A DNA stretch of 64,000 bases from Sapria himalayana (lineage: Eukaryota; Streptophyta; Magnoliopsida; Malpighiales; Rafflesiaceae), in contig JAREIK010008056.1 of assembly GCA_029783825.1 (NCBI GenBank), positions 124,001 through 188,000 on the forward strand. Reading direction: 5' to 3'. The notes beneath the pieces are model-generated. The model did not search any database. It was not told the origin of the DNA and was given only the letters and a program-made list of their open reading frames with translations. Shown piece after piece: positions 1-11,761 of the stretch. The stretch's first letter is position 1. Each line of letters opens with the position of its first letter. Position numbers and translations under genes: made by a program.

Positions 1-1671
1 ATGTACACCGATCATAAGAGTCTTAAGTATTTGCCATCACAATGAGAGCTTAACTTGAGACAACGTAATTGGATGGAGTTGATAAAAGACTATGATTGCG
101 TGATTGACTATCACCCGGGAAAGACTAATGTAGTGACCGATGCTTTGAGTAGAAAGACAATACAAACGCTTCGAGCGTTGAATACTCATTTTTCATTGAC
201 AGATGATAGTGCAGTAGTGACAAAATTGATAGCGAGACCGAGTTTGTTGAATCGAGTGCAAGAGGCACAAAAGAAAGATGAGAAAATTGATGTTATAGTA
301 AGTCAGATTAGAAACGGTAATGAAATCGCGTTTACAGTAAATGAAGATGGAGTTTTGTATTATAAAGATCGGGTTTGTGTACCTGATGATAATGATTTGA
401 GGAAAGCCATACTTGAAGAGGCACATAGTGGATCTTTTGCTATCCATCCCGGTAGCACAAAGATGTATCAAGATTTGAAAATATCATTCTGGTGTTATGG
501 AATGAAAAGAGATATATCAGAGTTTGTAACCAAGTGTTTGGTTTGCCAAAGAGTAAAGGCAGAGCATCAAGTTCATTCGGGATTATTACAACCTATCAGA
601 ATATCGGAGTGAAAATGGGACCGAATTACCATGGATTTTGTAGTTGGGTTACCATTGACAAGGAGAAAACATGATTCAGTTTGGGTTGTAGTGGACCGAT
701 TAACTAAGTCAGCTCATTTTCTACCAGTGAGAACCGACTATTCACTTGATAAGCTAGCAGAGCTGTATATCAAGAAAATAGTTCGGTTACATGGGATTCC
801 TATATCCATTATTTCAGACCGAGATCCGAGGTTTACTTCGAGATTTTGGGGAAAATTGCAAGAGAGCTTGGGCACTCGACTGAATTTTAGTACAGCATTC
901 CACCCGCAGACGGATTGACAGTCAGAGAGAGTGATCCAGATTATGGAGGATATGCTAATGAGTTGTGTAATCGACTATGAGGATAGTTGGGATAGACACA
1001 TTCCTTTAGTTGAATTCATGTACAATAACAGCTTCCAATCGAGCATTAGAATGCCGCCTTACGAGGCATTATATGGAAGAAAATGCAGAACACTAGTGTG
1101 TTGGACCGAGTTGAGTGAAAAGAAAGTAATTGGTCCCGACTTGATTCAGGAGACCGAAGAGAAAGTAAAAATGATCAGAGAAAGGTTAAAGGTAGCGACG
1201 GATAGACAAAAGTCCTACGCCGACTTGAAAAGAAAAGACATCCGATTCGAGATCGGCGATAAATTATTTTTGAAAGTATCACCTTGGAAGAAAGTGATGT
1301 GATTTGGGAAGAAGGGCAAGTTGAGCCCTAGATTTATTGGACCGTATGAAGTGATTGAAAAAGTGGGTCCATTAGCATACAAATTAGCATTACATCTGGA
1401 ATTGGAAAAGATCCATAGTGTGTCTCTTGTGTCTATGCTATGGAGGTACCGATCAGACCCGTCACATGTAGTCTCTATGGAGATAATTGAGATGAGACCA
1501 GATTTGACCGATGACGAAGAGCCAGTAGAGATTTTGGCTTGTGAAGTGAAAGAATTACGGAACAAGAAGATTCCGTTAGTCAAAGTGTTGTGGAGAAACC
1601 ATAAAACCTAGGAAGCCACTTGGGAAAGTGAAGAAACAATGCGGCAACAATATCCGCAACTGTTCATCTAA
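1..1671 (+). pseudogene. Ty3/gypsy chromovirus pol, 3' part (RNase H tail, integrase, chromodomain), decayed
   Basis: This is the end of a retrotransposon polyprotein, cut by the window edge and read in one frame to the TAA at 1669-1671. In order: the RNase H tail (YTDHKSL near the start, then a segment ending NVVTDALSRK); a zinc-binding integrase N-terminus (HSGSFAIH, later CLVCQ); and the integrase core. The core shows aspartates in TMDFVVG and in SDRDPRF and the glutamate in QSERVIQ, which I take as the DDE triad. Then come the GKLSPRFIGPYEVIEKVG segment and a C-terminal chromodomain (EPVEILACEVKEL ... EATWESEETM). The chromodomain and integrase tail point to the Tekay/Del type of chromovirus. 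Five in-frame stops break it, at 43-45, 610-612, 916-918, 1300-1302 and 1609-1611; no frameshift was seen. The element integrates retrotransposon cDNA; this copy cannot make a full protein. Confidence 0.93.
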
Positions 1672-1696
1672 GGTAATTTTGAGGATGAAATTTCTC

Positions 1697-1709
1697 AAGT
1701 AGGGAGAGT
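1697..1709 (+). promoter_or_regulatory. Polypurine tract before 3' LTR
   Basis: A purine-rich stretch (AAGTAGGGAGAG) lies just before the putative LTR start. It is the expected site of plus-strand DNA priming in an LTR retrotransposon. Position relative to the pol stop (about 25 bp downstream) fits chromovirus layout. Moderately degenerate, since a T interrupts it. Confidence 0.6.
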
Positions 1710-1880
1710 TGTTACGCCCCAAAAATACCCTAAAATTTTTTTTTATAATTTTATTATATATTCAGGTATAAATTGAGTCAAACATGGGTATTTCTTAAAA
1801 TTGTTAAATGAATATTAATTGTTATTTGATAAGTGATTTAAAAGATTAAACCTGATGCGAATATGTTTCTAGTCAAAGAT
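1710..1880 (+). repeat. Start of 3' LTR of the first gypsy element, truncated
   Basis: The LTR should begin with TGTTACGCCCC at 1710, a TG start directly after the polypurine tract. About 170 bp of AT-rich LTR-like sequence follow before GATA repeats take over. No LTR end (CA plus target duplication) is visible, so the LTR is either truncated by the tetranucleotide array or contains it. Confidence 0.6.
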
Positions 1881-2589
1881 AGATATATAAAATGATAGAT
1901 AGATAGACAAATATAAAGATAGACAGATAGAAACATAGATAGATAGATAAATAGATAAATAGATAAATATATACATAATTAGATAGATATATTGGCAGAT
2001 GAATAAATAGATTGATAGGTAAATAAATAAATAGATAAATAGACATATAGATAGATAGATAGATATAAAGATAAATAGATTAATAAATAGATTGATATTC
2101 GATTCATAGACATATTGAGAGGTAGATAGATAGATATTTTGATAGATAGATTTAAAGACTAGTTGAAAGATAAATTGTTATAATTTTTGATAGACAAATA
2201 GATATATAGATATATAGATATAGATAGATAGATAAATAGATTCATAAATAGAAGATATATAGATAGATACATAGACAAATAGATATATAGAATGATAGAT
2301 AGATAGACAAATAGAAAGATAAATAGATAGAAAGATTGATATATACATAGATCGATAGATAAATATATACACAGATTGATCGATACATAGATAGAAAGAT
2401 ATATAGAAAAATAAATAGATAGATAGACATATAGATAGACAAATCGATAGACAGATTAAAAGATAGATTATTAGACATATTGATAGAAATATTTATAGCT
2501 AGATTGATAGACAAATTGAATGATAGATGTATAGACTTATTGATATATAGTTATATAGACATATAGATAGATAGATTAATAGATAGATA

Positions 2590-2637
<48 letters not shown>

Positions 2638-3146
2638 GATAGATAGATAGATAGTAAGATTATTAGAAAGGTAGATAGAAAAATTATTAGACCGATAGAT
2701 TTACAAATAGATAAACAGATTGATATACATCTAAATAGAAAAATTTATTAAATAGATTGATAGAAAGGTAGATAGATAGATACATAGTTATAATGATAGA
2801 AAGATAGATAGATAGATGATAGGTTGATAGATTTATTGATACAAAGATAGATAGACAGATAGATAGACCATGTATAGATAGATTTATTGATAGAATGAAT
2901 GAATTATTGATAGTCAGATTAAAAGACATATAGATAGACAGATTGATAGGAAAATAGATCGATAGAAAGACATATAGAAAGATAAATCGACACATGGACA
3001 AACAGATATAAAGACATATAGATAGATAGAAAGATAGATAGACAGAAAGATAGATAGATAGATTGATAGAATAATATACATATAGATAGATATATAAACA
3101 GATAGATAGATTGATAGAAATATAGATAACCAAATAGATAGACACT
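1880..3146 (+). repeat. Degenerate GATA/TAGA tetranucleotide array, GATA polarity on + strand
   Basis: Nearly the whole stretch is built of GATA, TAGA and one-base variants such as GACA, AATA and TATA. Runs of four or more perfect units alternate with mutated units. A pure (TA)n run sits at about 2593-2633. Open frames here only reflect the repeat read as Tyr, Leu, Ser and Ile codons and are not genes. Confidence 0.95.
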
Positions 3147-3551
3147 CTATTTGTCTATGTATCAACCTATATATCTTTATATCTATCTATCTTCCTATCA
3201 ATATGTCTATCATTCTATCAATTTTTCTGTTTATCTATCTGTCTATCTATCTATTTGTATATTTATCTGTCTATCTATCTGTCTATCTAACTTTCAATCT
3301 ATTGTTTGTCTATATATCTATCTAACTATCTATTTATCTGTCAATCTTTCTAACTATGTATCAGTTAATATTTCTATCTTTATATCTGTCTATCTATCTA
3401 TCTGTCTATCTATCTATCTATATGTCTATCTATTTTTCTATCTATCTGTCTATGTATATATCTATTTATCAATCTAATGATCTATCTATCTCTCTAATAA
3501 TATATATATATATATCTATCTATCTATCTCTCATTTGATCTATCTGTATAA

Positions 3552-3582
<31 letters not shown>

Positions 3583-3885
3583 TCTATCTATCTAACTATA
3601 TTCCTGTCTATATATCTCTATATCTATCTATATATCTATATATCTATATATCTATCTATCAATAAATTTATGAATCTATCAATCAATTTGTCTATCAATG
3701 TCTATCTATTTGTCCATGTAAATGTCTCTATTTACCTATCAATTAGTATATCTATTTTTCTATCTATCCATTTGTCTATCTATCTATCTATCTGTCAGTC
3801 AATCTATCTATCTTTCTATCTATTTATCTATTTGCCTATTTATCTTTCTTTTAATCTATATATATATATATATATCTCTATATTT
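3147..3885 (-). repeat. Degenerate GATA array in opposite polarity (TCTA/TATC on + strand)
   Basis: From about 3147 the top strand switches abruptly from GATA to TCTA/TATC units, so the array continues in inverted orientation. The sequence around the switch is a dyad (CAAATAGATAGACAC then TCTATTTGTCTATG). The tract merges at its right end into (TA)n and then the AT-rich tandem repeat. Confidence 0.93.
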
Positions 3886-4413
3886 TAACTATATGTATAA
3901 TAACATATAACTATAAATAATTGTATCTTTCTATGTTTATAACTATAAAAACTTTATACATAACTAAATTTAAATATATAATTAACAACATATATTTAAT
4001 ATACATTTTTAAATATTAATATATACAAATATATTTTACTATATCTATACCTATACATAACTATATGTATAAATATATATAATTATATGAAAAAATATAT
4101 ATACCTACATGTATAAATACATGTTTAACTATATGTTTAACCACATGTAACTATATTTATAATTAAATATATAACAACATACAACATGTTTAACTATATG
4201 AATATAAATATATATAAATATTTGTATAACTATATAAAACACATTATAATTAAATATAATTATAATTGTAATTATGTATACATATATGTATACATATATG
4301 TAAATTTATTTATTTTTTATAACTTTATAAACATATATGTATACATATATGTAAATCTATATATTTGTTTATAACTTTATATACATTTATGTATAACTAA
4401 ATATAAATACTTG

Positions 4414-4454
<41 letters not shown>

Positions 4455-5386
4455 ATAAAACAATATGTTTATCTATTTATAACTATTTATAACTATATAT
4501 ACTATATGTATAAGAACATATAACTATAAATAATTTTATCTTACCATATGTGTAACTTTAAAAACATTATACATAACTATATTTAAATATTTTATTTACC
4601 ACATATATTTAATATACATTTTTATATATTAATATATAAAAATGTATTTTACTATATCTCTATCTATACATAACTATATGTATAAATATCTAAAATTATA
4701 TGAAAAAATATATAAACCTACATGTATAAATATAAGTTTAACTCTATGTGTAACTATATGTATAACCACATGTAACTATATTTATTATTACATGTATAAC
4801 AACATATAACATTATGGTTAACTATATGTGTATAACTATATATAAATATTTGTATAACTATATAACACTCTATATAATTAAATATAACTATATTTGTAAC
4901 TATGTAAACATATATGTAAATCTATATATTTGTTAATAACTTTATATACATTTATGTATAACTACTTATAACTACTTGTATGAATATATCTATATACTAT
5001 ATGTATAATAACATATAACTATAAATAATTTTATTGTACTATATGTATAAATATAAAAGCTTTATCATAACTATATTTAAATATATAATTTACATGCTTA
5101 ACTATATGTTTAACCACATGTAACTATATTTATAATTAAATATATAACAACATACAACATGTTTAACTATATGTATATAAATATATATAAATATTTGTAT
5201 AACTATATAAAACACATTATAATTAAATATACTTATATTTGTAATTATGTATACATATATGTATACATATATGTAAATTTATTTATTTTTTATAACTTTA
5301 TAAACATATATGTATACATATATGTAAATCTATATATTTGTTTATAACTTTATATACATTTATGTATAACTAAATATAAATACTTG

Positions 5387-5433
<47 letters not shown>

Positions 5434-6365
5434 ATAAAACAATATGTTTATCTATTTATAACTATTTATAACTATATATACTATATGTATAATAACATAT
5501 AACTATAAATAATTTTATCTTACCATATGTGCAACTTTAAAAACTTTATACATAACTATATTTAAATATTTTATTTACCACATATATTTAATATACATTT
5601 TTATATATTAATATATAAAAATGTATTTTACTATATCTCTATCTATACATAACTATATGTATAAATATCTAAAATTAAATGAAAAAATATATAAACCTAC
5701 ATGTATAAATATAAGTTTAACTCTATGTGTAACTATATGTATAACCACATGTAACTATATTTATTATTACATGTATAACAACATATAACATTATGGTTAA
5801 CTATATGTGTATAACTATATATAAATATTTGTATAACTATATAACACTCTATATAATTAAATATAACTATATTTGTAACTATGTAAACATATATGTAAAT
5901 CTATATATTTGTTAATAACTTTATATACATTTATGTATAACTACTTATAACTACTTTTATGAATATATCTATATATACTATGTATAATAACATATAACTA
6001 TAAATAATTTTATCGTACTATATGTATAAATATAAAAGCTTTATCATAACTATATTTAAATATTTAATTTACATGCTTAACTATATGTTTAACCACATGT
6101 AACTATATTTATAATTAAATATATAACAACATACAACATGTTTAACTATATGTATATAAATATATATAAATATTTGTATATCTATATAAAACACATTATA
6201 ATTAAATATACTTATATTTGTAATTATGTATACATATATGTATACATATATGTAAATTTATTTATTTTTTATAACTTTATAAACATATATGTATACATAT
6301 ATGTAAATCTATATATTTGTTTATAACTTTATATACATTTATGTATAACTAAATATAAATACTTG

Positions 6366-6415
<50 letters not shown>

Positions 6416-7530
6416 AAACAATATGTTTATCTATTTATAACTATTTATAACTATATATACTATATGTATAAGAACATATAACTATAAATAATTTTATCTT
6501 ACCATATGTGTAACTTTAAAAACATTATACATAATTATATTTAAATATTTTATTTACCACATATATTTAATATACATTTTTATATATTAATATATAAAAA
6601 TGTATTTTACTATATCTCTATCTATACATAACTATATGTATAAATATCTAAAATTATATGAAAAAATATATAAACCTACATGTATAAATATAAGTTTAAC
6701 TCTATGTGTAACTATATGTATAACCACATGTAACTATATTTATTATTACATGTATAACAACATATAACATTATGGTTAACTATATGTGTATAACTATATA
6801 TAAATATTTGTATAACTATATAACACTCTATATAATTAAATATAACTATATTTGTAACTATGTAAACATATATGTAAATCTATATATTTGTTAATAACTT
6901 TATATACATTTATGTATAACTACTTATAACTACTTGTATGAATATATCTATATATACTATATGTATAATAACATATAACTATAAATAATTTTATCGTAGT
7001 ATATGTATAAATATAAAAGCTTTATCATAACTATATTTAAATATATAATTTACAACTTTTATTTAATATATATTTGTAAATTTTAGTGTATAAAAATATA
7101 TTTTACTATATCTACACCAATACATAACTATATGTATAACTCTATAAAATAATATGAAAAAATTATATACCTACATGTATAAATATAAGTATAACTTTAT
7201 GTGTTACTATATGTATCACCACATGTAACTATATTTATAATTACAAGTATACATTTATACAACATTATGTTTAACTATATTTGTATAACTATATATAAAT
7301 ATCTGTATAACTATATAACACTCAACATATTTAAATATATCTATATTTGTAACTATGTATACATATATGTATACATGTATGTAAATCTATATATTTGTTT
7401 AACTTTGTATACATTCATGTATAACTACTTATAACTTCTTTTATGATTATATCTATATATAACTATATGTTTAACCATATCTAAATATTTATAACTATAC
7501 ATACTATATGTATATATACATATAACTATA
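3886..7530. repeat. AT-rich higher-order tandem repeat: ~490-bp monomers in ~980-bp dimers
   Basis: The phrase CATATAACTATAAATAA recurs near 3905, 4518, 5012, 5497, 5993, 6476 and 6972, giving a monomer of about 485-495 bp in the centre and 545-611 bp at the edges. Two monomer types alternate. Type A continues with TTACCATATGTG, type B with ACTATATGTATAAATATAAAAGC. Central B copies carry an internal deletion that edge copies lack. A-to-A and B-to-B spacing is about 975-986 bp. Central dimers are nearly identical, including a (TA)n run in each B unit. Matching 62-codon open frames at 4186, 5159 and 6138 are by-products of the repeat (Tyr/Ile/Asn-rich), not genes. Confidence 0.9.
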
Positions 7531-7721
7531 CATATATGTCACACTATAATGGGTTGTTCTGGCACAACACAGCCCGTTTGGTGCCTCTATGTTTGACATT
7601 ACTCATCAATAACAGTTTCAGTGGTTAATGAATCATAGGAGTTACTTTAATAGATTCTATTACCTGCTTTCTATTTATTTGTATTTTGACTTATTTTCAT
7701 CTCACTGATATTTTTGCTAAG
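7531..7721 (+). other. Unique sequence upstream of the pseudogene exon
   Basis: This is AT-moderate single-copy-looking DNA between the tandem repeat and the first recognisable Enhancer-of-Polycomb-like exon. It probably represents the preceding intron. A pyrimidine-rich stretch and an AG at about 7720-7721 could be a splice acceptor. No coding match seen. Confidence 0.4.
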
Positions 7722-7973
7722 TGGTTGGTTGCATGGGGTGTGGTTGATATTGAAGCCATTTCCACTTGTTATTGATACCAACCCATACAATGTTTTCAAG
7801 CCTCGAGAGAAAGCTCACAGCACCATACAAGACAAGTTTTTGGTCTAGTAGTCTTTTATGATGCAATTAGAAGATTTACAAGCAAATTTCATAGTCTTAT
7901 AAGCTGCTTCTCATGATGTATTCAGATGCAATGGAGGGAAAATAATTCACAGTTATTTGAAAAACTTTGTTTG

Positions 7974-8865
7974 GTAAGTAAGAAATATATCTTATTGATC
8001 AACTCTTTCTTTTCAGATTAGGAATGTAGTGTTGAGATTAATAATTTATCAAAGAAGAATTTTTTTTCCTATTACATTTGTATTTATTAGAAGAGATTAA
8101 TAAGTTACACATTTATCTTATCAAAAACTTATCAATCACAACCATCCTATGTATATTTTTTCTTATAAAAAGTAAACATTATGAATCATAAATTTAGTAA
8201 TTAATTATTTTTTTAATCTAACATATATTTTTCTATTATTACTTTATTTTGGTCAATTGTTTTAATTTTTTAGTTATAATTTTTTTTAAAATTGTCTTTC
8301 TTTTGAATTATAAATCATAAATTTTAAAAATAATTATATTTTGAGAAATTGATTTTTTCAATTTAAAATCAAAGTTACAAATTAAATATTTTATTTTTAA
8401 TCTTTTATTTCTAAATTTTTTATTCTCAAACATTTGCTATCTATCTAATTTTCAATTTAAATTTTTACTAGTTTCAATTATTAAGAAAATATTATCTATA
8501 TATAGCATATATCAATGTATCTATTTTCATAGTTGTCGTGTTAGCTCATTTATAACCATGATAAGAAAATATCAACTTAACATCGAATCTCAATGTAATT
8601 TATAAATGTAACAAATTTACTTTATATCCCACATATAAAACACATTTGTTATATTACTTTAATATATATATCTTTATTGATATCAATATTATGTGAAAAT
8701 ATTTTTTTTCTTTTATGTAGACACCAAACCAACTATCAAAAAAATTATATAATGAATATTTTCTAAATTGATAAATACTCTATAAAAATATTTTTATTTT
8801 TATATTTTTTTCATGACTTATTTAATCAAGGGTAAATAAGTAGTATTTTGGATATGCATAGAGTT

Positions 8866-8908
<43 letters not shown>

Positions 8909-9050
8909 GAATCTTTGAAAAAAAGAAAAATAATTTTAATAAAAATGAAATATAGTATTTTGGATATATATAATCACACGTATATGGTTTGGGGAAGCTC
9001 AAAAGTCGGGTATTCCCAAACAATAAAAATCAAATAAAAAAAACTAAACT
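7974..9050. other. AT-rich intron/intergenic DNA with (GA)n microsatellite
   Basis: No coding signal on either strand. It begins with the GTAAGT donor of the Enhancer-of-Polycomb-like piece and is mostly A/T homopolymer-rich. A perfect (GA)n run lies at about 8873-8904. Probably intron of the broken gene. Confidence 0.6.
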
Positions 9051-9059
9051 AAAAATTGA

Positions 9060-9910
9060 ACATCTTTCTCAAGTTAACAGGTGCATATCACTTATTCCTA
9101 GCTTGGAAGAGTGGAAAAAAAATTATGGTCCTTTAATAGCTTGCATGAAGATGTTCTTACTCAGCTCACTGATAGGTCTGTAGGTTGTAGTGATCAAGAT
9201 ATCCTGAATTTTATTTCAATTTAATGATAATTAATCTTAATATGCTTTGTACGCTCATAGAACATTAAGTTGGCTGCAATGTGTTTGGCTATCTGGCTGT
9301 CATAGTGAAATAACATCAATCTCTATACTGGAAGATACAGCTCATTCAAAAAGTATTTAGTCCATTGAAGTTTATAAGTTGTTGATGTCATAGCTTTGTA
9401 TTTTTTTATATATTAGATCTCGAAATAATTATTTATCTTTTATTTTTTCATAAGATAATGTTATCTACAAAAAAATAAAAATAAAAACATATGTCAATTT
9501 TTTGCTTTGTGATCGTAGAAGTCCAACTAGAATTTGAATATGCCTCTATCCAATAATGTTCATAATCATTAATTATAATCACATTTCTTGAATTTTTTTT
9601 ATATACCTCAGAATTTTAAGTATTGTATTCATATGAATATGTTTATGTACATTTTAAAAATAACTAAATACACTGACATCATAGGTAATATCAGACATAA
9701 TTATTATTAGATAATTTAGTTTTTTATGATTATTCTATATGTAGTTGAGTCAATTGATGAACCAACTAATCTAGATAAGTCTATAATTAAATCAAGAAGT
9801 AAGCCAAGAGTGTACATCATGATATATCTTATCTAGATAAAATATATAAAATATATTTTCTTTGAGAAAGCATTGTCATACTTGTTGAATATTTGATCTC
9901 AATCCTAAAA
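9060..9910 (-). mobile_element. Ty1/copia retrotransposon remnant (reverse transcriptase end and RNase H)
   Basis: Read on the minus strand, several out-of-frame pieces match copia polyproteins in the right order. About 9905-9770 gives LSQRKYILYILSR (end of reverse transcriptase). About 9590-9500 gives YWIEAYSNSSWTSTIT, the ADW region of the linker. About 9375-9235 gives HIAANLMFYERTKHI, the RNase H segment. About 9210-9115 gives KIQDILITTTYRPISELSKN, the RNase H tail. Frames shift repeatedly and stops are common, so this is an old, dead copy. It lies antisense inside the long intron of the Enhancer-of-Polycomb-like fragment. LTRs were not recognised. Confidence 0.75.
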
Positions 9911-11715
9911 ATAATCTCAGATATTTTAAATAATGTCTGAAACTTGGTTAATAGATTTTTGTTTAGATATATCAAATTGATTATCTCATGTAATTAGATC
10001 ATTATCATCGTATACAAGTAGTTTCACATACTAACATCTTGATCAACTTAAAATAGAAAAACTTGACAAATTTTATGACAAAATATAGTGAATATTGAGT
10101 AAAATTATTAAATTATGTCTTGGGAGACTACTCGAGGCTATAAATTGCCTTTCATATTCTGTATATCATATATATGCTCTCTACTTCCAGGAACAATGAA
10201 TCCTAATGACTACTATATAAGCATTTTTTATATAAATTATTATAAAGGAATGTATTCTTTATATCTAACTAATATATATTTTATATATGTGATGATAAAT
10301 AGAAAGTAATTACCTATTAGTGGTCATGTTAATCATATGAAATAATGTGTTCCAAAAATTAATATCATAAGGCTATGTAAAATCATTCATTACCAATCTA
10401 GTCTTGTCGATTGATCTTTTCCTTGGGTTCCTCTTTATTATATATATTTGAATATAATGTAATTGGAATGTCCAACTCATTATTCTAAACTAGATCAAAT
10501 GATATGATAAAAAACTCATTTAAAATAGATTGTGGATGTATCCATTTAGTATATACATCTTCAGATTATGATCATCAAGTCGTTTACTGCTTATTTCTAT
10601 CTCTCTCTCTTGGTGAGATTTAAAAATGTTGTGTCCAGTAGATCATGATTCTTTAGAAGTTATTATTATGTATGTATATATTAGAGGTCATTGTCTTGAT
10701 GTGATGACAAGTATCTTTGTCAAAGGACAATAAGTCTTGGTTTTGAGATTTATTAGATAGAACTTTTATTGATTTTTGATGGAATATTATTGAAATATCA
10801 ATATCTCATAAATCTTACACTAAGTGAGAGTCTTGTATACTGGGTACAACCTCCAGTGATATTAAAATTTTAAAAACTAATAGATAATTTATTGACTATC
10901 TCATGTGCATACTACATGATAATATAATGTAGCTAAGTGAAATAAACATTTGGTTGGGTTATATATTTAGGAGAGAGACGGATATTTTAAAATAACATGA
11001 TTAATTGGACTCTCTTTAATTTTGTAAAATTGTATTTTAATTTTTTATGCAATCTTGTTTCTAAAAAAAGATTGATGCAATATAAAGCACATACGCATCA
11101 AATTTCAATCAAATATTTTGTTCAAAAATTATAAATTAATATGACATCACCATAGTTTCCAAAGATTTTTTGGAATATTTTAGTATGTTATTTTATATCA
11201 TAATTTTATTAGAATTTGCTTATTATATTAAATTTTTTTGGAGTGATAATGATTTTGGGTATTCCTCTCTAGATGTTAATTATTGAATAATGTTTTTTTT
11301 GGAGTTCTTATTTTTAGGAGTGAAAATGATATTAAGTATTTGACATTTAAGCCTTTTTTTAAAATTTTGAAGAATATGAGATAATTTATCAAACATCTAG
11401 TTTTAATATTTTTTTATAAATTAAAATTGGTCAGAGAATAAACAAATATCTAATTGTAATATTTTAATAATTTAGTATTTCTAGATATTTTAAAAGTATG
11501 ATAATGATGTGCTTTCATTAATATTCTCTTTCTAGGTAAGTTTGGGTAAGAACATTTTTCTCTTGATTTAGGGTGATATTCAAACTGAAGACCTCACTAA
11601 CAAATTATAATTTTTTAGGCCGTGTCTTCCAGTTGGTTTTGAGTATGTTTTTTTAATGACGATGCAATTTCAAACATTCATATGTTAAAATTTAACCATT
11701 TATTTTAGCTTGTTC

Positions 11716-11716
<1 letters not shown>
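9911..11716. other. AT-rich non-coding DNA, probably more decayed copia or intron
   Basis: No readable gene. The first part may extend the copia remnant. A segment around 10690-10800 resembles one around 39315-39430 (shared words include GACAA, ATATCTT, AAAGGACAATA/AAAGACAATA and GGTT..GAGA), which suggests a dispersed repeat of unknown class. Confidence 0.45.

Positions 11717-11759
<43 letters not shown>
11717..11759 (+). repeat. (GT)n microsatellite
   Basis: About 21 uninterrupted GT dinucleotides lie immediately before the three-copy exon repeat. Confidence 0.97.

Positions 11760-11761
<2 letters not shown>

Noticed and set aside
3886..7530. Possible CRISPR-like array because of regular repeats
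   Set aside because: Period is ~490/980 bp with no short conserved repeat separated by unique spacers, and the surrounding DNA is plant nuclear.
8989..9183. 64-codon plus-strand frame
   Set aside because: Its latter part is antisense to the copia RNase H tail readable on the minus strand.
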